From the NCBI GenBank assembly GCA_002938075.1, contig PTLK01000004.1:1-30216 (forward strand): 30,216 bases of DNA, written 5' to 3'. Position numbers and translations under genes: made by a program. Source of the DNA: Alphaproteobacteria bacterium MarineAlpha3_Bin3 (lineage in GTDB: Bacteria; Pseudomonadota; Alphaproteobacteria; Rhodospirillales; Casp-alpha2). Positions 23,434-30,216 of this stretch are shown here, piece after piece (positions within the stretch are counted from its first letter, which is position 1; each line of letters begins with the position of its first letter). The notes below the pieces were generated by a model, which saw only the letters and a program-made list of their open reading frames with translations, had not been told where the DNA came from and did not search any database.

Positions 23434-26400
23434 TTAAACGTCCGGTGCCTGAATGTCCCGGCCGAGCGCGCGCGCCAGCAGCATATAGACCTTGCCGACG
23501 TCCGACGACAAGAAGGTGCCCTTGAGCAGGCCCTCCTGGTCGCGCTTCTTGGCTTCGTCGAGCACGGCCTCGAACTCGGTGAAATACCGGGATACGTAAT
23601 CGCGGAATTCGCTGTCGGTTTGGTATTTTTCCTTGATCGAAGCCAATTTCGCCTTTTCGCGGAACCCCAGCATCTTGCGCACGAAGACGCCTTTTTCGCC
23701 CCTGTTGAAGCGTTGCCAGTCGTCCTCGGAAATCTGCGTTTCAAGCACCCGGTTCATGTCGACGGCCAGGGACTGTAGGCGTTCGTTAATGAAGCTCGAT
23801 TGATGCATGAAGTACGCAAGCCCGGCCTCCTGCTTGCGCTCTTGGAGGGCTTCGAGGATGGCATTGGTCTCGTCGGACGCCTGGCGCATTTTGACGGTTT
23901 GATATTCCACCGCCTGCGTGACCTGAGAGGCCCGCTGCGCCACAGAGGCGGTGATCTGGGACAAGGCGTCGGAATGGGAACGCACCCTTTGGTCCCAGGT
24001 CGCAACCTTGCCGAGGGCGACTTCGGTGACGCTGCTTAATTTGTGGGCGCGCTGCCCGATAGCCTTGCTCAGCGAATTGATGCCCTGTTCGGCTTGGTGG
24101 TAGGTGGTGGCCATGGATTGCAGTTGCTGGCGCAGCGACCCGGTCGTCCTTTCGAGGCTCGATGCCGCCTCTTCGGCCCGGGCGCCGGCGTCCTCGGTCT
24201 GCTCGCGGAAGGCCCCCGTGACCTTGGTCAGCTTGGCGGCGTTCAAATCGGACGCCACGGTCGCTTCGGCCGAGTACTGGGTGAGGGATTCCCCGACCCG
24301 GGCCAGCCGGGCCACCGCTTCCTCGGTGGCAGCGCCCAGCAATTCCGCTTGATGACCCAGGTTGTCAGCCGTTTCCTCGACCCGGGCCGACGACCTTTTC
24401 TCCAGGGCTTCGAGTTCCTGAAACCGGTTGCGCAGGTCTTGGCCGGCAGCGCCGAGCCCGGACGTCGTCTGCTCGGACAACGCGGTCAAGAGCTGATAAT
24501 GGTTTTGCAGGTCGATACTGAGTTTTTCCATTTTCCCGGAAGCGCTTTTGGAAACCGCCGACAGGTTGTGACCGTGGCGGTGGAGCCGATCAGCCACCTG
24601 GGTCATCTGCTTGGAGGCCTCGTCGGTGCTGACGGTGACTTCGCTGCTGCGCGCCTGCAAGGTTTCGCTGACCTTACTGAGTTCGGCGGCGGCGTTGTCG
24701 GACGCCGAGGTCAGTTCGGCGGCCTCCCGGTGCAGGGTGTCGGAAAACGCCTGCACGTGCGACGACGCCGTATTGTAGGTGCTGGTCAATTCCTGGCCGC
24801 TGCGGTTGAGGAGCCCGCTGACATCGTCGAAACGGTCGCGGGCCCGGTCCAACCCCTCATTCAGCGCCTGGACATGACTCTGCAGCGACGTCGCGATGCC
24901 TTCCAGGTTGGACGTCGCATGGGCCGACGCGCTGGTGGCGGCATCCACGTGTTCGCGCATCGACTTGCTGACCTTGCTGATGTTCGACACCGCGGTTTCC
25001 GACGACTGGTTCAATTCCCCCGATCCGGTCTTTAGGGCCGCGGTAACGTTGGTTACCCGAGTCACCGCCAGGTCCGAAACGGCGATCAACTGGTCGGCCT
25101 TTTCCCGCAGATCGTTGTCGGCCAGGGAAAGCATTTGGGTGGAATCGCCGCTCACCTGCTCCAGATCCTGGGCGCGTTGCTGGAGGGCTTCGGCCATTTT
25201 GTCCATCTGTGTCGCCGCCTTGTCCGATGCCCGGGTCAGGTCGTTGGCCTGGCGGTGCATGACTTCGGTGACCAGGGACAGCAACTGGGCCGCCCCGTCG
25301 GCGGCGTTCTCCAGATCGTGGGAGCGGTCGTTGAAGGAGCTGCCGGCCTTATCCACGTCGACAACAGCTTGGCTGCTGGCCTGAGTGAGGCTTTCGGAAT
25401 GGTTTTTGAAAATCTCGGCCACGGTGCGGATTTTTTCGGCGGCCCCGTCCGACGCCGAGCCCAGTTCGTTGCTTCTTTGGCGCAGCGCATCGCCGGTGGC
25501 GCTGATCCGAAGAATGCTCTGGTCGGCGATCTTGGCCAACACGTCGGCGCGTTCGTTCAGGGCATCCCCGACCTCGCCGACTCGGTTGACGGCCTGGTCC
25601 GCGGATGTGGCCAAGTCCGAAGACCGGACGGCCAGTTGTTCGCCGACCAGATCGACCCGGGTCATCACCTTTTCGGTGATCACCGTCAGTACCTGGGAAC
25701 TGCGCCTCAGCCGGTCGCCGACGGCTTCCGCCCCGGCCGCCGTTTGCGCAGCCAGTTCGGTCATTTCGCGGGCCTGGTGGAGTAAGACGTCGCCGGCGCC
25801 GCGGACCTTTTCCGCCGACTGATCGGCGGTGGCCAACAGCGTTTGCGACTGATCCTTGAGGGCTTCACCCATCTCATGGATCTTGCCGATGACTTTCCCA
25901 GTGGTTTCGTTCACGGCTGCGGACTGCCGGCCCAGATTGATCTCGATCTCCGATGTCCGGGCCTGGGCCAGCTCGGCGACGGAACTCAGGGTATCGGCCT
26001 GGCTTTGCAGAGATTCGCGCATGACCTCGGCCTGGCCGGAGGCGCGTTCGGTCTGTTGCGCCATTTCGCGGATATGGCCTTGCAGGTTCTCGCTGTCGGC
26101 GCGGACCGTTGAAATGGCCTGTTCGGAGGCTTCGCGAAAACGCTCGATCCGTTGATCGAAAACATCCCCCGCCTCGTCGGTGCGCGATGCGGCCTCGACC
26201 GAGACGGCGGCCAGGTGCTCGGCCCGGGACTTCAGGGTATCGGCCGATTCATGGGCCCGGGCGGCGGCGCGGTCGGCGGCCTCATTCAAATCCTCGGTCT
26301 GGCGGCGCAGGGTTTCCACCAGGTCCTCGGCCCGGGCCGAGGTGCGGTCCGAGGTCACCGTCAGGTCGCGGGTGCGCAGGCTGAGAACATCGCCGGCTTC

Positions 26401-27087
26401 CCTGGCCCGGTCGGCGGCACGTTCGGAAACCGACTGCAAATCGACGGTCTGGCGCTTCAGCGCCTCGGCGACGGCATGGGACCTGAGGTCGGCGTCTTCA
26501 GACACCGTCGATAACTCCATGGCCCGCTGGTGAATCAGGCTGGAGATGGTTTCGCCCCGTTTCGCCGCCTCGTCCGAGGCCCGGGTCAGGTCGCGGGTCT
26601 GGCGGCGAAGGATTTCGCTAATCTCGTGGGCCCGGGTTTCGGCCTTGTCGGACGGATAGATCAATTGCCGCATGTGCCAGCGTAGCGCCTCGGTGTCGCG
26701 CCGGAGGCTTTGCCCCCGCTCCCAGAACGCAATCACCATCCACAGAAGCGCCAGCGGCGTCAGGGCCCCGGCGGCCAGCCCGCCGACTTCGTGCGGCAAA
26801 AGCTCGGTGACGTTGTTCCAGCCCAGCACCGCCTCGACGTAATTGTGTACCCCCCACACCCAGGCGGCGCTAAGGATCAGCCCGCCGAGGGTGTAAAGCC
26901 GGAAACGGAGGTAAAAAGGCGCTTTCCACGGATCGGCGTCGTCGAGGCCGGTGTCCGGGACGTCGCCGGTGGAACCGGCGCCGCCACTATCGGGTATTGC
27001 CAGTGGGTCGAGGCCGTCGTCCTTGGTCGCATCGGCGCCGGTTTGGCGCTCGGCGGCGCTGCCTTTCTTGCCTTGCCCTTTGGCCAT
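23434..27087 (-). CDS. Giant membrane-anchored coiled-coil protein of about 37 repeats of 25 residues
   Basis: 1217 residues, function unknown. Residues 1-60 are polar and probably disordered. Two membrane helices follow (about 63-83 and 101-122). From about 142 to 1070 the protein is a continuous series of 25-residue units with the loose pattern xLxxaSDxAaxRvxevgdxLrxRsxd, the Leu recurring exactly every 25 residues over long stretches. The period 25 fits seven helical turns (7+7+11), so a very long, nearly straight coiled coil, possibly well over 100 nm, is predicted. A non-repetitive helical C-terminal domain of about 130 residues (FINERLQSLAVDMNRVLET, WQRFNRGEKGVFVRKMLGF) ends it. There is no HAMP or MCP signalling tip, so it is not a chemoreceptor. 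It may be an envelope tether or cytoskeleton-like scaffold; that is inference. Confidence 0.9.
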   Translation of the reverse strand: MAKGQGKKGSAAERQTGADATKDDGLDPLAIPDSGGAGSTGDVPDTGLDDADPWKAPFYLRFRLYTLGGLILSAAWVWGVHNYVEAVLGWNNVTELLPHEVGGLAAGALTPLALLWMVIAFWERGQSLRRDTEALRWHMRQLIYPSDKAETRAHEISEILRRQTRDLTRASDEAAKRGETISSLIHQRAMELSTVSEDADLRSHAVAEALKRQTVDLQSVSERAADRAREAGDVLSLRTRDLTVTSDRTSARAEDLVETLRRQTEDLNEAADRAAARAHESADTLKSRAEHLAAVSVEAASRTDEAGDVFDQRIERFREASEQAISTVRADSENLQGHIREMAQQTERASGQAEVMRESLQSQADTLSSVAELAQARTSEIEINLGRQSAAVNETTGKVIGKIHEMGEALKDQSQTLLATADQSAEKVRGAGDVLLHQAREMTELAAQTAAGAEAVGDRLRRSSQVLTVITEKVMTRVDLVGEQLAVRSSDLATSADQAVNRVGEVGDALNERADVLAKIADQSILRISATGDALRQRSNELGSASDGAAEKIRTVAEIFKNHSESLTQASSQAVVDVDKAGSSFNDRSHDLENAADGAAQLLSLVTEVMHRQANDLTRASDKAATQMDKMAEALQQRAQDLEQVSGDSTQMLSLADNDLREKADQLIAVSDLAVTRVTNVTAALKTGSGELNQSSETAVSNISKVSKSMREHVDAATSASAHATSNLEGIATSLQSHVQALNEGLDRARDRFDDVSGLLNRSGQELTSTYNTASSHVQAFSDTLHREAAELTSASDNAAAELSKVSETLQARSSEVTVSTDEASKQMTQVADRLHRHGHNLSAVSKSASGKMEKLSIDLQNHYQLLTALSEQTTSGLGAAGQDLRNRFQELEALEKRSSARVEETADNLGHQAELLGAATEEAVARLARVGESLTQYSAEATVASDLNAAKLTKVTGAFREQTEDAGARAEEAASSLERTTGSLRQQLQSMATTYHQAEQGINSLSKAIGQRAHKLSSVTEVALGKVATWDQRVRSHSDALSQITASVAQRASQVTQAVEYQTVKMRQASDETNAILEALQERKQEAGLAYFMHQSSFINERLQSLAVDMNRVLETQISEDDWQRFNRGEKGVFVRKMLGFREKAKLASIKEKYQTDSEFRDYVSRYFTEFEAVLDEAKKRDQEGLLKGTFLSSDVGKVYMLLARALGRDIQAPDV
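23880..26670 (-). repeat. Coding repeat array with 75-bp (25-codon) period
   Basis: The repeats inside the large coiled-coil gene. Spacing of the recurring [D/E]-L pair is exactly 25 residues at, for example, RQTRDL to QRAMEL to RQTVDL to LRTRDL to RQTEDL, and again at RSSDLATSADQ to RADVLAKIADQ to RSNELGSASDG. Units are diverged in sequence but not in length, which points to selection on the helical register. Confidence 0.8.
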
Positions 27088-27143
27088 GACTATCGCCTGC
27101 CCTTGTTTAACGTAGCGCTCCCAGGGTCAAGGGAGATCATACA

Positions 27144-27159
27144 CCGCTATATATAGCGG
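27144..27159. promoter_or_regulatory. Perfect 16-bp palindrome upstream of the coiled-coil gene
   Basis: CCGCTATATATAGCGG is a perfect inverted repeat 57 bp upstream of the start at 27087. It could be an operator or part of the promoter (its centre is TATATA), in a 130-bp gap that is otherwise featureless. Confidence 0.4.
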
Positions 27160-27216
27160 GTAAATGGGCCAATTATCACAAAATATGGGTAATAATTGCC
27201 GGGAACGGCGTAATTT

Positions 27217-27840
27217 TCACAGTCCGCTGACTTCCCCGACGATCCGCCTGACCGCGTAGGCGTCGTAATCGACGCCCAGGGGGATCACCGGCAATTGGAT
27301 TGCCGGCTTGATCTTACCGCCGGTACGCTGATTCAGGTAATCGCCCCAGTTGTCGAAGATCCGGGTGATAGTCGCCTTGACCGGCTGCGAGGTGCAAATC
27401 AACGCGTCCCACAGCTGCAAAGGCGCGGTCATCAAGTCGCCAAAACCGTCCATGACTTTTTCTTAAGCAATGGTGTGGTTGAGACCGCACAGGCTGTAGC
27501 CGCGGTTGCCGGTGCCGCGGCGCCGCCACGCGAACGGCGCCAGCGACGGATCGGGAAGCATCAGCGTCGACGGGCCGGCGCCGGCCATATCGCCCAGGCC
27601 AACCCAATGGCAGGGACGGTTTTGATCGTCCAGGGCGCCGATGCGGCTTTGGAAATCGTCGAAATGGCTTTGTTCGAATCCGAGGCCGTGGAAACCGTTG
27701 ACGCCGGAATGGCGGACGAACGCCTTGAGGAACCCTTCGCCAGCGGCGTGGCGGCACATCAACCGCGGGCGGCTGGTATCGACGGCGTCCGGATGATGAA
27801 ACAGGACGGCGTTTTGGAGTTTTCTACGTTTTTTTGCCAT
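27217..27840 (-). pseudogene. Broken glycosyltransferase (GT4-like) fragment
   Basis: From ATG 27840 the frame reads AVLFHHPDAVDTSRPRLMCR and YSLCGLNHTIA to a TAA at 27465-27463. The same frame then continues LMTAPLQLWDALICTSQPV and PAIQLPVIPLGVDYDAYAVR up to a second stop at 27217. These segments have the order found in the N-terminal half of group 1 glycosyltransferases (SLCGxNHT, WDALICTS, LPVIPLGVD). The nucleotide-sugar-binding C-terminal half is absent. One nonsense codon, where a serine codon TCA is likely, plus a missing second half indicates a dead gene. No remaining partner genes of a polysaccharide cluster are seen. Confidence 0.75.
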
Positions 27841-27895
27841 CGCGCCGAACGCCTTGTGGCCGGTCTTATCCCCGGCCCTTGGCCCCCCGGTTTGG

Positions 27896-28636
27896 TTAAA
27901 ACAGGTGCTGCCCGCCGGTGACCCAAAGTTCGCTGCCGGTGACGTAACCGGCGTCCTCGGAACACAGATAATAGATCGTCCTGGCCACGTCTTCGGGCGT
28001 GCCCATGCGGTTGAGCGGGATGCGCGGGATCAGCACCTCGTATTCGCTTTCGACCATCTCGGTTTCGATTTCGCCGGGGGCAACCGCGTTGACGCGCACG
28101 TTGAGGGAGGCGAATTCGTTGGCCATTTCCCGCGTCAGGCCGGAAAGCGCGGTCTTCGAAATGGAATAGGCCGAGCCGGCGAAGGGATGGATCAAATGAC
28201 CGGCGATGGAAGTCACGTTGACGATCGCGCCTTCGCCCCGATGCAGGGCCGAGGCGAAACCGCGGCTGAGCTTCAGCGGCGCGAACAGGTTGAGCTCGAA
28301 CACGTCGCGCCAGGCTTCCAGGTCGCCGTTGAGGCAGCCCAGGCGCTCCTTATAAGGCGTCTTCGGCGACATGCCGGCGTTGTTGACCAGGGCGTGCAAC
28401 GGCGCGTCGGCGAGTTCCTCGTTGGCGGTTTCGATGAATTGGGCGAGGCTGTCGGCGTCGCCCAGGTCTGTCGGGAAATGGCACGTCCAGTTGGGGTCGC
28501 GCTTGCATTCCTCGGGCGTATCGTCGCGCGAACAGGTTATGATCTGCCAGCCGCGGTCCAGAAAAAGCCGTGCCGTGGTGTGGCCGATGCCCCTGCTGGC
28601 ACCGGTGATGATTACGGTTTTTCTGTCCTCCGCCAT
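27896..28636 (-). CDS. Short-chain dehydrogenase/reductase
   Basis: 246 residues, a classical SDR. The nucleotide-binding motif is VIITGASRGIGHTTARL (about 8-24), followed by LVNNAGMSP, the catalytic Ser in NVTSIAGH, YSISK with the catalytic Tyr and Lys, and a C-terminal SELWVTGGQHLF. It should oxidise or reduce an alcohol/carbonyl substrate with NAD(P)H. The substrate is unknown, and the family is too broad for more (FabG-like activity is possible). The start is 34 bp from the edge of the 313-bp inverted-repeat element. Confidence 0.92.
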   Translation of the reverse strand: MAEDRKTVIITGASRGIGHTTARLFLDRGWQIITCSRDDTPEECKRDPNWTCHFPTDLGDADSLAQFIETANEELADAPLHALVNNAGMSPKTPYKERLGCLNGDLEAWRDVFELNLFAPLKLSRGFASALHRGEGAIVNVTSIAGHLIHPFAGSAYSISKTALSGLTREMANEFASLNVRVNAVAPGEIETEMVESEYEVLIPRIPLNRMGTPEDVARTIYYLCSEDAGYVTGSELWVTGGQHLF

Positions 28637-28669
28637 GGCCCCGACGTTAGGCCATTGGGCGTCATCTTT

Positions 28670-28982
28670 CTAGTGGCCTGTATCACCTAAATTGCACCCC
28701 TACGATCGCTTTTCCCGTTTCCTCGGCAGGAGGGAGGGCGCGGGCGATGCTTGCCCACCGGCAAGCCCTTCCGACGCCCCGAGGGGACGGGAAAAGCGAC
28801 CCGAAAGGGCGGTGTTGCGAGGCTTTCGGACGTCGTCGCGCGCCGTTTGTGGTGTGTTGGCACCACGGCCTGCCTTCGCCGAAGCGGAGCTCCGGCTTCG
28901 CGCAGGCAGGCGCAACGCGCTCCTAGCCGGAAACCTCGCAACGCCGTCGTATGGGTACAATATAGATGATATAGGCCACTAG
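28670..28982. mobile_element. 313-bp MITE-like element with 36-bp terminal inverted repeats
   Basis: The ends 28670-28705 and 28947-28982 are inverted copies matching at 31 of 36 bases and both start with CTAGTGGCCT. Inside lie two further inverted repeats. Arm pair A (28706-28726 with 28779-28799, 19 of 21 matching) has a perfect apex stem GCTTGCC-CACC-GGCAAGC. Arm pair B (28811-28829 with 28927-28945, 16 of 19) has an apex of GCCTGCC and GGCAGGC around a GGAGCTCC centre. There is no transposase and no credible protein in it, so it would be a non-autonomous element. The outer CTAG could be target duplication or part of the repeat. Confidence 0.8.
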
Positions 28983-28990
28983 GGCCGGAA

Positions 28991-29815
28991 ATGACGGAAA
29001 CACTGTTAAGCAACGAAGCGGCGATCAGGCTCGGATTTTTCTTCGGCGTCCTGGTGCTGATGGCGGCGTGGGAGGCGGCCACCCCGCGCCGGGAGAGGAC
29101 CCAGACCCGGGCGCTGCGCTGGACTTCCAACCTCGGCATCGTGGTGGTGAATACGCTGCTGGTGCGGCTTCTTTTCCCCGTCCTTCCCGTCGCCTTGGCC
29201 CTGATCGCCGATGACAGGGGTTGGGGCCTGTTCAATATCGTCGATGCGCCGACTTGGCTCACCGTCGTCGTGTCGGTGGTTTTGCTGGACCTGCTGATCT
29301 ATGGCCAGCACGTTTTTGTCCACTTTGTTCCTGTCCTTTGGCGGTTGCACCGCATGCACCATGCCGACCTGGATATCGACGTTACCACGGGGGCCCGGTT
29401 CCACCCGCTGGAAATCATCTTCTCAATCCTCATCAAGATGGCAGCGGTGGCGGTCCTGGGGGCGCCGGCGGCGGCGGTGCTGATTTTCGAGGTCGCGCTC
29501 AACGCCACGTCGATGTTCAACCACGCCAACGTGAAACTGCCCGCCGGTCTCGACAGGGTGCTCCGGTGGGTGGTGGTGACGCCGGACATGCACCGCGTCC
29601 ATCATTCCGTCATTAAGACCGAAACCGACAGCAATTTCGGCTTTAACCTACCGTGGTGGGACCGGATTTTCGGCACCTACAATGACCAACCCCAGGCCGG
29701 CCACGACGGCATGACCATCGGGCTGCCGATCTTCCGCGATCCCGGATGGCTCCGGCTCCACCGGATGATGGCGCAGCCGTTCGCCGACGAACCAGATCCC
29801 GCCGGCGGCGATTAA
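28991..29815 (+). CDS. Fatty acid hydroxylase / sterol desaturase family membrane di-iron enzyme
   Basis: 274 residues with about five hydrophobic segments. The histidine clusters of the family are in place: HVFVH (107-111), HRMHH (120-124), FHPLE, FNHAN (178) and DMHRVHHS (200-206). Such enzymes use a di-iron centre to hydroxylate or desaturate lipids, sterols or carotenoids in the membrane; the exact substrate is open. The start codon lies only eight bases from the end of the inverted-repeat element, so its leader and perhaps promoter come from that element. Its TAA overlaps the stop of the convergent gene by two bases (TTAA). Confidence 0.92.
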   Translation: MTETLLSNEAAIRLGFFFGVLVLMAAWEAATPRRERTQTRALRWTSNLGIVVVNTLLVRLLFPVLPVALALIADDRGWGLFNIVDAPTWLTVVVSVVLLDLLIYGQHVFVHFVPVLWRLHRMHHADLDIDVTTGARFHPLEIIFSILIKMAAVAVLGAPAAAVLIFEVALNATSMFNHANVKLPAGLDRVLRWVVVTPDMHRVHHSVIKTETDSNFGFNLPWWDRIFGTYNDQPQAGHDGMTIGLPIFRDPGWLRLHRMMAQPFADEPDPAGGD

Positions 29816-30216
29816 CCGTCGGCCAGGATTTCCGCCATCAGCCGCGCCACTTCCAAGGATTCCGGGTCGCCGGTGGCCCGGAGGCCCTTGATCGCGCCTT
29901 CGCGGTCGGCCGGCGAATTTTTCTGGTTAAGCTTGAATTTTCCTTCCACCCGGTCGATGGGCATTTCGAAGGCGACGATGCCGTTAAGCATCTTGCTGGC
30001 ATAATCTTCTGGCATATCGTCCATCGACCAGTTGCCCGTGGCGTCACTCTCGTAAACTCCGACAAGGCGCGCCTGTCCCTCGCGCACCTTTTCAGGGTCG
30101 TCAATCACCACGGGCTTGCCGTAGGCATGGACTGTGACGTAGTTCCAGGTCGGCACCACTTTCTCTGACGTATACCAGTTGGGCGAGATATAGGCGTGCG
30201 GGCCCCAGAAAACCGC
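29812..30216 (-). CDS. PaiB-like FMN-binding negative transcriptional regulator (5' partial)
   Basis: The frame is open to the window end, so the start is missing; 134 residues are visible. The core reads WGPHAYISPNWYTSEKVVPT, then WNYVTVHAYGKPVVIDD and MPEDYASKMLNGIVAFEMPI. This is the split-barrel FMN-binding fold of the PaiB family, which includes protease/sporulation regulators of Bacillus and many uncharacterised proteobacterial proteins. Regulatory function in this organism is not shown; a flavin-binding enzyme is equally possible. It converges on the hydroxylase with overlapping stop codons. Confidence 0.9.
   Translation of the reverse strand, partial: AVFWGPHAYISPNWYTSEKVVPTWNYVTVHAYGKPVVIDDPEKVREGQARLVGVYESDATGNWSMDDMPEDYASKMLNGIVAFEMPIDRVEGKFKLNQKNSPADREGAIKGLRATGDPESLEVARLMAEILADG

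Noticed and set aside
28692..28982. Small proteins inside the inverted-repeat element
   Set aside because: Frames exist on both strands only because the element is palindromic and GC-rich; products are Arg/Pro-rich and have no family features.

Overview
This window is about 30 kb of GC-rich DNA from a Gram-negative bacterium, most likely an alphaproteobacterium of the Rhodospirillales type. That guess rests on gene content (lineage-I style aprMBA, CtaA heme A synthase, Liv-type transporters, alphaproteobacterial style intergenic palindromes) and overall protein flavour, not on a marker gene. No rRNA, tRNA, CRISPR array or complete insertion sequence was seen.

Region 1 (1-8893, all + strand) is a tightly packed uptake and hydrolysis locus. 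It holds a branched-chain amino-acid (Liv) type ABC transporter with three permeases (one LivH-like, two tandem LivM-like), two ATPases and a Tat-exported binding protein. These are followed by a nitrilase, a small unknown membrane protein with a Cys-Cys pair, and an amidase-signature hydrolase. The simplest reading is import of a nitrile or amide compound and its hydrolysis to acid plus ammonia.

Region 2 (8894-13454) is a one-carbon region full of broken genes. It contains three related palindromes at 46-47 bp spacing, a frameshifted methyltransferase relic, a folB-like gene interrupted by an in-frame TAG, an intact formate-tetrahydrofolate ligase with a 24-bp tandem repeat upstream, and a glutathione-dependent formaldehyde-activating enzyme (gfa) broken by two frameshifts.

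Region 3 (13455-19706) is a dissimilatory sulfur locus. Intact aprM-aprB-aprA and an intact, oppositely oriented sat are interleaved with relics of a second set: an aprB N-terminus of a different cysteine-spacing type, an internally deleted sat N-terminus, and an hdrB C-terminus. This looks like replacement of one sulfur-gene lineage by another, with the remains of the old set still visible.

Region 4 (19710-30216) is mostly housekeeping and envelope genes, largely on the - strand: a C-terminal processing protease, a DHH phosphoesterase, heme A synthase, a 1217-residue membrane-anchored coiled-coil protein built from about 37 copies of a 25-residue unit, a broken glycosyltransferase and a short-chain dehydrogenase. 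A 313-bp element with 36-bp terminal inverted repeats and internal cruciform arms then directly abuts a fatty-acid-hydroxylase/sterol-desaturase family gene. The window ends in a partial PaiB-like FMN-binding protein.
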